Shown in pieces: positions 35,385-44,023 of a stretch of DNA of 64,000 nt. The stretch's first letter is position 1, and every line of letters starts with the position of its first letter. The notes under the pieces are model-generated. The model did no database searches, was not told the DNA's origin, and saw only the letters and a program-made list of their open reading frames with translations. The DNA comes from Methanoregula sp. (GTDB lineage Archaea > Halobacteriota > Methanomicrobia > Methanomicrobiales > Methanospirillaceae), in the NCBI GenBank assembly GCA_041645435.1, contig JBAZQB010000006.1, positions 62,001 to 126,000 of the forward strand, given 5' to 3'. The position numbers and the translations under genes are program-made.

Positions 35385-35860
35385 AGTTCTTCGCCGTTTT
35401 GTGCGGGTAAAATAGGTTTCTAAAATTGTGGTTGTGATGTTCCTCCCCCTGATGGGGTCACCCGGTCGCCTTGTCGGGGCCTCGCTGGGCATAGTATTTT
35501 TTTAAAATCGTGGTTATAAGAAAACACTGCTCTGTAGAAAACTTTTTTTTTATTATATATTGCCCCCCTCTTGCGCCACCAGTCCCCCGTTGGGGGACGG
35601 GCGCAGTGCGATAGCCCGAGTAAGGTTACAGGTAATACGTTGTCATCGCAATGGGGGGTGCCCCAGTGGCGGGGGCGAAGCCCCCGAGAACGTCAGAGTT
35701 TTCCAAATAATTTCTACAAAGCAGAAAACTCCACCCGAACCGCCGCGGGGGCGTCCCATCGGGGGCGGCGGCGTTCATCTTATTTTGGGGGTATAGGGGC
35801 ATCAGCCCCCATCTTTGTAATGTACTTGATTCATGAGTTCCCCATTCATTTCAGCAAAGA
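35385..35860 (+). repeat. Dispersed element C, copy 1, interrupted by element B
   Basis: Left part 35385-35527 and right part 35732-35860 together match the uninterrupted copy at 40066-40350 (TTTTAGTTCT-CGCCGTTTT, GATGTTCC, CCTCGCTGGGCA, GGTTATAAGAAAACAC, then CACCCGAACCGCCGCGGGG and GGGGGCATCAGCC). A 196-bp element B with an 8-bp target duplication sits between the parts. There is no gene in this 530-bp stretch. Confidence 0.85.
35528..35723 (-). mobile_element. MITE-like element B, copy 2
   Basis: 196 bp starting TGCTCTGTAGAA and ending TTCTACAAAGCA (11 of 12 bp inverted match). Flanked by GAAAACAC and GAAAACTC, an 8-bp duplication of a target that occurs once in the empty site at 40209-40216. 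Internal hairpins include CCCCC-GTT-GGGGG and CGGGGGC-GAA-GCCCCCG, and CCCCCC/GGGGGG can pair across the middle. No transposase frame. The mobilising transposase is not in the window. Confidence 0.88.
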
Positions 35861-35906
35861 GCCATAATTTTTACACAAAAAAAAGGTGGGCAGGAATATG
35901 ATCTGC

Positions 35907-36497
35907 CTATTCCCAGTAATACCTGACAAAGAGTTTTGATTTCCGGACTTTTGGCGTAAAGTAGCGGAGTGCGAGTGGCACGATAAGGATCGTTACGATA
36001 ATGTTTCCGATAAGCCAGGCGGAAAAGACGCTCCCGATCTGGCTGGATGTAATGACATTCCCGAGCGCGAGGGTATAAGCACCCCAGGCTGCACCTACAA
36101 CATTGTTGATCAATACACCAAAGAGCAGCAGCAGCGTCCAGTCCCGCCGGGTCTCAAGACCCGGATCCCATTCAAAGGAGCGCAGGGCAACGAGCGGGAT
36201 GAGGACCTGCAGGAGGCCGGCGATCGACCAGTAAATTGCAACATCGATGGGAATGGCCGGGTTGGTGGAGAGGAGCCCGGATCCGATAAGAGTACCGGCA
36301 TAGGCAGCAATCCCCCCATAGGCACCAAACCAGAGAGTGAAGAGGATCATAAACGCTACGGCAACATAGAACGAAGAAATCCCCCCAACGCCGCCAGGCA
36401 ATGCGATGACGCAGAGCCGGGCGATGAGGGTATTGACCGCAATGAGGACAAGGGTAAGAATGACAAAGGAATACGTTGGTTCATGAACGTTTTTCAT
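35907..36497 (-). CDS. Multi-helix membrane protein, ECF-substrate- or MASE1-like
   Basis: 196 residues with about six membrane helices. YVAVAFMILFTLWFGAYGGIAAYAG followed by GLLSTNPAIPIDVAIYWS resembles the small integral S components of ECF vitamin transporters and the MASE1 sensory domain, but no clear signature decides. AGGAG lies 7 bases ahead of the ATG. No ECF ATPase or T component is nearby. Classification is tentative. Confidence 0.7.
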   Translation of the reverse strand: MKNVHEPTYSFVILTLVLIAVNTLIARLCVIALPGGVGGISSFYVAVAFMILFTLWFGAYGGIAAYAGTLIGSGLLSTNPAIPIDVAIYWSIAGLLQVLIPLVALRSFEWDPGLETRRDWTLLLLFGVLINNVVGAAWGAYTLALGNVITSSQIGSVFSAWLIGNIIVTILIVPLALRYFTPKVRKSKLFVRYYWE

Positions 36498-36662
36498 ACT
36501 TTCTCCTTTATTCCATATTGCGTGCCCATATAACTAGTATTTATTGTCCGGTGAATGCAGCAGATCGGGGATCCACGGTTTTGTAATCATTCCCTGTGCT
36601 TTTTCCTTCGCAATTTTTATGACCGGGACACCGTATCTATACACAGGAGTGTTGGCGGACTT

Positions 36663-37769
36663 ATGACCACATCACAGGATTCTGCGCTCGATTCAGCGTC
36701 TGTACAGGAGAATCTCCTCATTGAGAGGGTCGCTGCGGCTCTTGATGAGCGCAGGGACGCCGGGCTTGATGGGCTCGTGGGAGGGCTTGACTCGGTGATC
36801 ATCACCACCGAGACCGACCATCTCGTACCTGCAGTCTATGAGCTGCTGCGGTATACCGGACTCGCGTGCACAGAGGCCTTCTTTGAGGGGGATTCACAGA
36901 GCTATGTGCTCTCCGTACCCGGTTCGGCCTCGCTGATCGTCCGTTCGCGGGACAGTTCTTCAAACCCGTTTGCCGGGGCAAATACCGCACGACTCGCCGG
37001 ACATCTTCCCAACACCCGGCTCGAGAGTTTTGTTTTTTCCACACCGGATATCAACGAGTACGTGGCCATCCAGAAGGAGCGGGGGACAAAATTCCTGACA
37101 CCTGAACCTCTCGTATCGGATTACTTCTCTTTTATCCAGACCGCCCCTTCCCCGTATACCGGCAATTCCATCGGCTTTATAGAGTGGATGGACGGGATGC
37201 AAACCCATGCCCCGGCAGGGGCGACTGCCATATCTCCTGACATTACCAAGCCGGCATACCGGCACCTGAAAAATATTGGACCGCTCGATCATGCTGCCAC
37301 CCGGGTCAAAGCGCAGGATCGGACCAGTGCAATCCTTGAGTTCATCTCGCTGACCAACTATCACTACGATTTCGGCGTGCACGTCAAGTCACTCAACTCG
37401 ATCACGAGCGTAGCCCGGCGCAACAAGGAGGACTTTGCCATGGTCTTCACTTCAGGAATCACCCCGTATACCAGTGACGAGACATCCGGGCCAACCGAGA
37501 AGTTTATCCAGAATTACGGGACGAGGGTTCACCACATGGCGTTCCAGACCGAAAAGATCGAAGAGACCGTTGCCCTGCTCAAAAAAGAGGGCATGGAGTT
37601 CCTGCTCGAACTCGTAGGTTCAGAGACGGAGGGGCTCAGACAGATCTTCTCCGAACCCTCCCCGCACACCATGATCGTCACGGAATATATTCAACGGTAT
37701 GGCAGTTTTGACGGGTTTTTTACCCGGAGCAATGTGGAAAAGCTGACCGAAGCAACGGCAAAGCAGTGA
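36663..37769 (+). CDS. 4-hydroxyphenylpyruvate dioxygenase-like VOC protein
   Basis: 368 residues from the ATG at 36663. Two vicinal-oxygen-chelate repeats: the C-terminal one carries the likely iron triad His210 (GPLDHAA), His290 or His291 (RVHHMAFQT) and Glu341 (VTEYIQRYG), in the order used by HPPD. The C-terminal GSFDGFFTRSNVEKLTEA is also HPPD-like. The gap between second His and Glu is about 30 residues shorter than in classical HPPD, so substrate may differ. An oxygen-dependent enzyme is odd in an anaerobe. A broken copy of its 3' end lies at 39959 beyond ruvB. The upstream start at 36555 lacks support. Confidence 0.8.
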   Translation: MTTSQDSALDSASVQENLLIERVAAALDERRDAGLDGLVGGLDSVIITTETDHLVPAVYELLRYTGLACTEAFFEGDSQSYVLSVPGSASLIVRSRDSSSNPFAGANTARLAGHLPNTRLESFVFSTPDINEYVAIQKERGTKFLTPEPLVSDYFSFIQTAPSPYTGNSIGFIEWMDGMQTHAPAGATAISPDITKPAYRHLKNIGPLDHAATRVKAQDRTSAILEFISLTNYHYDFGVHVKSLNSITSVARRNKEDFAMVFTSGITPYTSDETSGPTEKFIQNYGTRVHHMAFQTEKIEETVALLKKEGMEFLLELVGSETEGLRQIFSEPSPHTMIVTEYIQRYGSFDGFFTRSNVEKLTEATAKQ

Positions 37770-37849
37770 CCTTGCCGGTCCATGGATGATAGTTGTATGG
37801 CTGAAGAAATTTTCACAAAGGAATACACCCTTCCGGTTCGGCACCTGCC

Positions 37850-38320
37850 ATGATCGTCATAGGCATTGATCCCGGCGTTGCCCGGCTCGGGTATGGCGTG
37901 ATACGGGTAGAGAAAGGAGTGATAACGCCGGTCTGTTATGGGTGTATCGAGACCAAGGCAGGCAGGCGCCAGGCAGAGCGGCTGCTGGAGATATATTCAG
38001 AAATTACCGCACTCTTTACCCGCTATTCCCCGGATTACCTGGCCATGGAGAAACTCTTTTTTACCAAGAATGTCACGTCTGCGATGAGCGTGAGCGAGGT
38101 GCGGGGGGTGATACTCCTTGCCGCAGAGCAGCACGGTCTGCCGGTCGAAGAGTATACCCCGAACCAGATAAAACAGGCCATCACCGGATCCGGACGGGCG
38201 GACAAGGCACAGATGCAGGAGATGATCAAGCGCCTGCTCCATCTCGATGAGGTGCCCAGACCGGATGATGCGGCGGATGGTCTTTCGATTGCCTTATGTC
38301 ATATCCACATCATGAGATAG
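37850..38320 (+). CDS. ruvC: Holliday-junction endonuclease RuvC
   Basis: 156 residues. It cuts Holliday junctions. The four catalytic acids of bacterial RuvC are present: Asp7 (GIDPG), Glu67 (MEKLFF), Asp140 and Asp143 (PDDAADGLS). TSAMSVSEVRGVILLAAEQ and PNQIKQAITGSGRADKAQM are family text. The product is about 15 residues shorter than E. coli RuvC at the C-terminus, which is common in other bacteria. It begins a tight ruvC-ruvA-ruvB run. RuvABC is typically bacterial; archaea normally use Hjc/Hje, so this is probably an ancient transfer. Confidence 0.95.
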   Translation: MIVIGIDPGVARLGYGVIRVEKGVITPVCYGCIETKAGRRQAERLLEIYSEITALFTRYSPDYLAMEKLFFTKNVTSAMSVSEVRGVILLAAEQHGLPVEEYTPNQIKQAITGSGRADKAQMQEMIKRLLHLDEVPRPDDAADGLSIALCHIHIMR

Positions 38321-38324
38321 TACA

Positions 38325-38921
38325 ATGATCGCGCATCTGTACGGTGAACCGGTCCAGACCGGGGACCGGTGGGTGGTACTGGACGTCAACGGCATTGGGT
38401 ACCGCGTATATGTACCCGTTCCCGAGGTGCAGGAGATCGCAGGCCGGAAGGGGAAGGTAAAACTCTTCACCCACATGACAGTCCGGGAAGATGCCATCAC
38501 CCTGTACGGGTTCCTCCACGCAAGCGAGCGGGAAATATTTTCCATCCTCATTGGCGTCTCGGGAATCGGCCCCCAGACTGCCATCAATATCCTCTCCCAG
38601 ATCACGATCGAAGACTTTGTAATGGCAATCCTCTCCGAAGATGAGAAAAGCCTGACACGGATATCGGGGATCGGGAGCAAGGGTGCAAAGCGGCTCATCC
38701 TTGAACTCCGGGACAAGATCAAAAAAGTACGCGATTCCATGCCCCCGGCGGGAACCGGAAAAGCAGATCACCTGATCCACGATGCAGCCAGTGCGCTCAT
38801 CTCGCTGGGTTTTGCCGAGAAGGACTCGTACGATGCGGTCCGGATCTCCGCCGCAGGATTAACAGAGCCGTCCATCCAGACCCTGATCAAAGCGGCACTG
38901 GTAAACCTCAAAGAACACTGA
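38325..38921 (+). CDS. ruvA: Holliday-junction branch-migration protein RuvA
   Basis: 198 residues: an OB-fold (1-64, [11 protein letters not shown] and [16 protein letters not shown]), a double helix-hairpin-helix domain ([38 protein letters not shown]) and the C-terminal UBA-like domain that binds RuvB ([18 protein letters not shown]). It forms the tetrameric plate that holds the junction. It starts 4 bp after the ruvC stop and ends 7 bp before ruvB. Confidence 0.96.
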   Translation: MIAHLYGEPVQTGDRWVVLDVNGIGYRVYVPVPEVQEIAGRKGKVKLFTHMTVREDAITLYGFLHASEREIFSILIGVSGIGPQTAINILSQITIEDFVMAILSEDEKSLTRISGIGSKGAKRLILELRDKIKKVRDSMPPAGTGKADHLIHDAASALISLGFAEKDSYDAVRISAAGLTEPSIQTLIKAALVNLKEH

Positions 38922-38928
38922 TACTGCC

Positions 38929-39930
38929 ATGAGCGAACGGATCATATCTCCCGAACCCCTGCCGGATGAAGGTGAGGAGCTCACGCTCCGCCCGGCCTCT
39001 CTCGATGCATTCATAGGGCAGGACCCGATAAAAGAGACGCTGAAGATCGCCATCGAGGCAGCGAAGCTCCGGAACGAACCGCTCGATCACATCCTGTTCT
39101 CAGGCCCGCCGGGGCTGGGCAAGACCACCCTTGCCTACATCATAGCGCACGAGATGGGCGCGACGATCCGGACAACAACGGGGCCGGTGCTCGACAAGCC
39201 CGGGGATGTGGCCGCCCTGGCTACGGCACTGAAAAACGGGGACGTGCTCTTCATCGACGAGATCCATCGCATGAACCCGGTAGTTGAGGAGATCCTCTAC
39301 CCCGCGATGGAGGATTTTTTCATCGATGTGATGATCGGTGAAGGCCCGAGCGCCCGTTCGATCAAACTCACGCTCGAACACTTCACGCTGATCGGGGCAA
39401 CCACCCGGCAGGGCCTGCTGAGTTCGCCGTTCCGGGACCGGTTCGGCATTATTATCCGCCTGAATCTGTACTCCCCGGCAGAACTTGTCGAGATCATCAC
39501 GCGGAGCGCCGGCATCTTAAAAATTCCCATCACCCCGGACGGTGCTGCAGCGATCGCCCAGCGGAGCAGGGGTACGCCACGGATTGGCAACCGCCTCTTG
39601 CGGAGAGTGCGGGACTTTGCGGTGGTAAAGGGGGACGGGACGATCACGGCAGAGATCGCAAAGAACGCTCTTTCCCTCATGCAGATCGACGAGCTCGGGC
39701 TGGACGAACTGGACCGGCGCATCCTGTCGGTTATTGCCGAGGATTTCGGGGGGGGGCCGGTCGGGGCAAAGACCATTGCCATATCGGTAGGAGAGGAGAC
39801 CCGGACGATTGAAGAGGTGTACGAACCCTACCTCATCCAGATCGGTTTTTTAAAACGGACCCCGCAGGGCAGGCAGACCACTCCCGCGGCGCAACGGCAT
39901 CTCAAAAACCCCCAGAAGACGCTGTTCTGA
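38929..39930 (+). CDS. ruvB: Holliday-junction helicase RuvB
   Basis: 333 residues, an AAA+ hexameric motor that drives branch migration with RuvA. Walker [10 protein letters not shown] (Lys65), Walker B LFIDEIHR (Asp110-Glu111), sensor 1 LIGATTRQG and arginine finger in PFRDRFG are all present. The C-terminal winged helix has [10 protein letters not shown] and [16 protein letters not shown]. All catalytic features look intact. A fragment of the upstream VOC gene begins 28 bp after its stop. Confidence 0.97.
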   Translation: MSERIISPEPLPDEGEELTLRPASLDAFIGQDPIKETLKIAIEAAKLRNEPLDHILFSGPPGLGKTTLAYIIAHEMGATIRTTTGPVLDKPGDVAALATALKNGDVLFIDEIHRMNPVVEEILYPAMEDFFIDVMIGEGPSARSIKLTLEHFTLIGATTRQGLLSSPFRDRFGIIIRLNLYSPAELVEIITRSAGILKIPITPDGAAAIAQRSRGTPRIGNRLLRRVRDFAVVKGDGTITAEIAKNALSLMQIDELGLDELDRRILSVIAEDFGGGPVGAKTIAISVGEETRTIEEVYEPYLIQIGFLKRTPQGRQTTPAAQRHLKNPQKTLF

Positions 39931-39958
39931 GGATGTGGTGCTTCTGCCCGGGCAAGCA

Positions 39959-40032
39959 GGTTCAGAGGTCGGGGGCTCAAACAGATCTTTTCCGAACCCT
40001 CACTGCACGCGCTGATCGTCAATGAATACATC
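39959..40032 (+). pseudogene. Broken 3' fragment of the VOC (HPPD-like) gene
   Basis: About 74 bp matching the coding sequence at 37617-37690 (GGTTCAGAG, CAGATCTT-TCCGAACCCTC, ATGATCGTC versus CTGATCGTC). One base is deleted near the left end, which shifts the frame, and the match stops shortly after the Glu-bearing EY codons (NEYI against TEYI). It lies 28 bp past ruvB, so ruvCAB is bracketed by the intact gene end and this remnant. Confidence 0.75.
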
Positions 40033-40065
40033 ACTGCTACGGAAATTTTTTCGGTTTTTTCATGA

Positions 40066-40350
40066 CTGATATTTTAGTTCTCTGCCGTTTTGGGGGGGTA
40101 AAATATGGTTTTTAATTTTGATTGTGATGTTCCCCACCCCTGATAGGGTCGCTCGGCCGCCTCGTTTTGGTCCTCGCTGGGCAAGGCATTTTTTTCGAAT
40201 CGCGGTTATAAGAAAACACCACCCGAACCGCCGCGGGGGCGTCCCATCGGGGGCGGCGGCGTTCATCTTATTTTGGGGGTATGGGGGCATCAGCCTCCAT
40301 CTTTGTAATCTACTTAATTCTGGAGTTCTCCATTCATTTCACCGAAAAGC
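40066..40350 (+). repeat. Dispersed element C, copy 2 (uninterrupted)
   Basis: About 285 bp matching the two halves of element C copy 1. At 40205-40225 GGTTATAAGAAAACAC runs directly into CACCCGAACCGCC, giving the empty target site for element B. Core hairpin text is CCGCCGCGGGGGCG-TCCCATC-GGGGGCGGCGG. No gene in the 440 bp between ruvB and the next coding region apart from the VOC fragment. Confidence 0.85.
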
Positions 40351-40370
40351 CGATATGTTTTGTATTTTTT

Positions 40371-40775
40371 TCACTCCCGGTTTTCTTCATCCGGTTTTCG
40401 TTTCAGGTACCAAAATACACCGGCTGCTGCGACGAGAATCGCAAGTATGACGATCGCAAGAGAGACCGGATCGGTTGAAAACCCAATTGCCCGGGGACCG
40501 GCTGCCATTTCCCCTTTCGGTGCGGGTAACGCGGTATCGGGCAATTCAACCTGGACTTTGAGGAGGGTTGGGGTTGCCTGGTAATCGGCGGGGAGCGTAT
40601 GATTGGAAAGAGAGTCGTTGGTTACCGGGAGATCAGGATAGGTTATGAACGGGGTTATCCGCGGGGTATCGTCAGGCACCGCTGAACAGGTCCCGGGAAT
40701 AACCAGGCTGATAAGGGCGAGAGCGAAAAAGATAACAACAATCTCTGAGCCCTTTTTTCGCGTATTACCATCCAT
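40371..40775 (-). CDS. Secreted protein with C-terminal membrane anchor
   Basis: 134 residues from the ATG at 40775 (a longer frame reaches 40826). Signal sequence at about 10-30 (IVVIFFALALISLVIPGTCSA), a 60-residue extracellular polar region rich in Pro/Thr, and a C-terminal membrane helix (SLAIVILAILVAAAGVFWYL) followed by a basic tail KRKPDEENRE. This is an archaeal surface-protein layout. No domain is recognised. Confidence 0.72.
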   Translation of the reverse strand: MDGNTRKKGSEIVVIFFALALISLVIPGTCSAVPDDTPRITPFITYPDLPVTNDSLSNHTLPADYQATPTLLKVQVELPDTALPAPKGEMAAGPRAIGFSTDPVSLAIVILAILVAAAGVFWYLKRKPDEENRE

Positions 40776-40914
40776 AGAAAATGAGCTCAGTGGCACTTTC
40801 CGAATAGGTTTGTGGTCGATAGGCATGCTGGTGGAAAACGAGGATACCTTCCATTTTTTTGGAAGTCAACGCCAGATTCATCATCTTTTCCTGTGTATTG
40901 AATCCTGATCAACT

Positions 40915-43068
40915 ATGTCAAGGAAGAAACATACCCTGGTCGCGCTCACCGCGCTCGTGCTCATCCTCGCTGCAGTCATTGCCAGCGGGTGCATGAGCTC
41001 CCCCGTGACAGCACCGGCAGGGGATATCAAAAAATTCAGCTCCGCAGACGAGATCCGCGAGTACATCAGGAACAACACCCAGCTCGCACAGGAGTCGGAC
41101 TATTACCCGGACGGGACCTGGACAATGGATCGGATGGTTCCGGTCCCGGTCATGGCAGTACAGGAGTCCTCGGCAAAGGGCGCTTCCCTGTCCGGGGCTC
41201 TTCCTTCGACCGGAAGTGTCAGCTCGCCCGGCTACTCAGCGACAAATGTGCAGGTTGCGGGTGTCGATGAACCGGATTTCGTTAAAAATGATGCCCGGTA
41301 CATCTACGTGATCTCGGGCAGTACGCTCACGATCGTGGACGCGTACCCGGCATCATCGGCATCCATCCTTTCAAAGACCGAACTGGAAGACACGCCCCGC
41401 GAGATATTCATCAGCGGCGACCGGCTCGTGCTCTTAACGACCGGTACTTCAGAATTTACCGAAAGTGACATGGCGCAGGGCACAGATACCGCAGCAAAGG
41501 TTGCGATGATGCCACGGTACCCCTACTACCGGTCTGCACCGGTCACCCATGCAGTCTTCTACGACATCAGTGACCGGGCGCACCCCAAGCTGCTCAAAGA
41601 CTACACCATTGACGGGGATTATACGGATGCCCGGATGATCGGCACCACGGTGTACCTGCTCTCCCGCGAGTCGGTGTACCCGTACAATGACCGGATCATT
41701 GTCCCTGCTGTGCGGGAGAATGCAAAGGTGGTTGTTTCACCGGACGTCTACTACTTCGATAACCCCGAACGCCAGTACGATTTTACCACCGTCACGTCAT
41801 TTGATGCAACGAACGGTGCCACAAAAGATGCAAAGACGTACCTGGTCGGCAGCGGCAACATCGTCTACGTCTCGCCCGATGCGATGTACGTGAGCTACCA
41901 GAAGTACCACACCATCTACCGCCCGATGCGGGGGATGTCGGAATCCTCAATGGGCGCGATACAGGGTTCGGGGGCATCCGTTGGCAGTGCAGCACCGGTA
42001 TCCGTATCCTCCATTATCGAAGATTTCAACACCATGAACGAGGCGGACAAACAGGCTGCCATCGCAGAGTTAAAGAGCGGAGAACAGGAAGCGATCCGCA
42101 AAAAAGAGATCGACCAGACCACTACGGCAATCCACAAGATCGGGATCAACAATGGCGCAATCACCTATATTGCAAAAGGGGAAGTGCCGGGATATCTCAA
42201 GAACCAGTTCGCGATGGATGAGTACAACAACAACCTCCGGGTTGCAACCACTTCCGATGTCTGGACGACCCGGGGACAGTACGAGTACAATAATGTCTTT
42301 GTGCTGGACGGTGCGATGAAGACGATCGGGTCACTGACGCACATTGCCGAGCAGGAGAAGATCTACTCCACCCGGTTCATCGGAGACCGGCTCTACATGG
42401 TCACGTTCAAACGCATAGACCCGTTCTTTGTAATCGACCTCTCGACTCCCGTAAACCCGAAGATCCTCGGCAAGCTCAAGATCCCCGGCTACTCCGATTA
42501 CCTCCACCCCTATGACAAGAACTACGTCATCGGTCTTGGCAAGGAGACGGCGACCAATGACTGGGGCGGTGTCTCGGCACAGGGACTCAAGCTGGCGCTT
42601 TTCGATGTGAGTGACGTGGAGCACCCCCGGCAGGTTGGCAAAGTCGAGATCGGCGATGCCGGTTCGGATTCCGCAGCCCTGTCGGATCACAAGGCATTCC
42701 TCTTTGACAAGGCAAAGAACCTGCTCGTGATCCCGGCCCGGGTTGTCCGGCAGGATGCAGTACAGGATACGAAGCTGAGCGGCGATCAGCCGCAGGTCTG
42801 GTACGGAGCCTATGTCTTTGGGGTAAATCCTGATACCGGGTTTGTCCTGCGGGGCACCGTGGAGCACGGTACGGGCGGCAGCGGGTACTACTGGTATGGC
42901 AGCTCGAAAAATGAAGTGAAACGCTCGCTCTACATCGGTGACACGCTCTACACACTCTCGTCAGCGAAGATCCTTGCCAACCCGCTAAGCCAGATCAATA
43001 CAACGGTTGCGACGATTCAGCTGGACGGGAAGGATGAGGTATTGTATCCACCGATGATGGGAGAGTAA
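40915..43068 (+). CDS. Beta-propeller surface lipoprotein (Beta_propel family)
   Basis: 717 residues. Lipoprotein signal with Cys26 (IASGC), then a large repeated beta domain of the archaeal/bacterial Beta_propel type: NVQVAGVDEPDFVKNDARYIYVIS is the hallmark start. Blades contain VFYDISDRAHPKLLKDYTIDG, FVIDLSTPVNPKILGKLKIPG and LFDVSDVEHPRQVGKVEIGD. An inserted helical segment at about 375-405 (MNEADKQAAIAELKSGEQEAI) interrupts the propeller. Likely a protein-interaction or ligand-binding surface protein. A 31-bp piece of its 3' half recurs at 45030. Confidence 0.88.
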   Translation: MSRKKHTLVALTALVLILAAVIASGCMSSPVTAPAGDIKKFSSADEIREYIRNNTQLAQESDYYPDGTWTMDRMVPVPVMAVQESSAKGASLSGALPSTGSVSSPGYSATNVQVAGVDEPDFVKNDARYIYVISGSTLTIVDAYPASSASILSKTELEDTPREIFISGDRLVLLTTGTSEFTESDMAQGTDTAAKVAMMPRYPYYRSAPVTHAVFYDISDRAHPKLLKDYTIDGDYTDARMIGTTVYLLSRESVYPYNDRIIVPAVRENAKVVVSPDVYYFDNPERQYDFTTVTSFDATNGATKDAKTYLVGSGNIVYVSPDAMYVSYQKYHTIYRPMRGMSESSMGAIQGSGASVGSAAPVSVSSIIEDFNTMNEADKQAAIAELKSGEQEAIRKKEIDQTTTAIHKIGINNGAITYIAKGEVPGYLKNQFAMDEYNNNLRVATTSDVWTTRGQYEYNNVFVLDGAMKTIGSLTHIAEQEKIYSTRFIGDRLYMVTFKRIDPFFVIDLSTPVNPKILGKLKIPGYSDYLHPYDKNYVIGLGKETATNDWGGVSAQGLKLALFDVSDVEHPRQVGKVEIGDAGSDSAALSDHKAFLFDKAKNLLVIPARVVRQDAVQDTKLSGDQPQVWYGAYVFGVNPDTGFVLRGTVEHGTGGSGYYWYGSSKNEVKRSLYIGDTLYTLSSAKILANPLSQINTTVATIQLDGKDEVLYPPMMGE

Positions 43069-43083
43069 AAGAGAAATTTTTTT

Positions 43084-43334
43084 TGCTCTGTAGAAAACAT
43101 TTTGAAAACTCTGACGCTACTATGGATAAGTCATATCCATGGTCGCCTGTGGCCCAAAGGGCCATGAATAACTCCCGGGGGCTTCGCCCCCGCCACTGGG
43201 GCACCCCCCATTGCGATGACAATGTATTACCTGTAACATTACTCGGGCTATCGTACTGCGCCCGTCCCCCAACGGGGAACTGGTGGCGCAAGAGGGGGGC
43301 AATATATTACGTGAAAAACGTTTTCTACAATGCA
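43084..43334 (+). mobile_element. MITE-like element B, copy 3, with a 55-bp insert
   Basis: Terminal repeats TGCTCTGTAGAA and TTCTACAATGCA (10 of 12 match) enclose 251 bp. The excess over 196 bp is exactly a 55-bp insert at 43119-43173, which holds two hairpins (ATGGATA-AGTCA-TATCCAT and TGGCCC-AAA-GGGCCA). Flanking octamers ATTTTTTT and ATTATTTT differ at one base and could be the target duplication. It begins 16 bp past the beta-propeller stop. Confidence 0.82.
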
Positions 43335-43510
43335 ATTATTTTTGAAAAATCCTAAAAAAATTTCTCCGCTCACAGAAAATCCGGAAAAAATTTCAGGCCT
43401 GCGAGAAAAATCAGAAAATTTTTTTTTGGAAAAATATGTGCACGCATTTACCCGCAAACCGGAATTATTCCCAACCAGTAAAAAATCCCACAAAACCCAA
43501 TAAAATATCC

Positions 43511-43993
43511 AATTCTCCGACGTGAAAGCGATAACTGGCAACCAAGGGCATTTGCAGACCGTTTCTGCAAAAAAACCATGTGAAATATATGGCAATAAAA
43601 GTGACCAACAGAAGCCCGCTATTTCAACAGGTTTTATTCGGTTTAAAACGCTTCTTTTTCGAAAATACGCGTTTTAATCGATATTTTTTCGAGATGTTGA
43701 CACCCCTTCCCAAAAACCCGAAAACCGGGTCCGGAAAATGGCAATCGGAGCCCGTATAGGGCTCAGAATAGTGTATCTCTTGGAACAGGGAAACTACCCG
43801 GATCCTGATTTTGTCTGACGTGCACCGGACCCCCTGTTCATGCAAATACTCCAGGAGTTTTCGATCGAACAGGGGTCTATTTTCACCAAAACGGAGCCCA
43901 TTTTGAAGAGATACAGAAATCAAAGCCTGCAAAATGCCCGCAGTCGAGGTTTTCGCGATCAGAGTTAACTCATATTATGAGAGGGAAATGACC
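43511..43993 (+). repeat. Dispersed element A, copy 4 (diverged)
   Basis: The most diverged copy of element A. It keeps ATTCTCCGACGTGA at the left, GAGCCC-GTATA-GGGCTC, the CCCCTGTTC/GAACAGGGG stem around ATGCAAATACTCCAGGAG, and AAAATGCCCG near the right. It ends about 60 bp before the nucleotidyltransferase gene start, on the same strand. Together with element B copy 3 it fills the 980-bp gap after the beta-propeller gene. Confidence 0.75.
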
Positions 43994-44023
43994 CTGATTT
44001 GGAGGGGTCTCTTGCACAATTCC

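Noticed and set aside
43084..43334. Element B as a riboswitch or tRNA-like RNA
   Set aside because: Terminal inverted repeats and the target duplication of copy 2 show a mobile element. The internal stems are those expected of a MITE.
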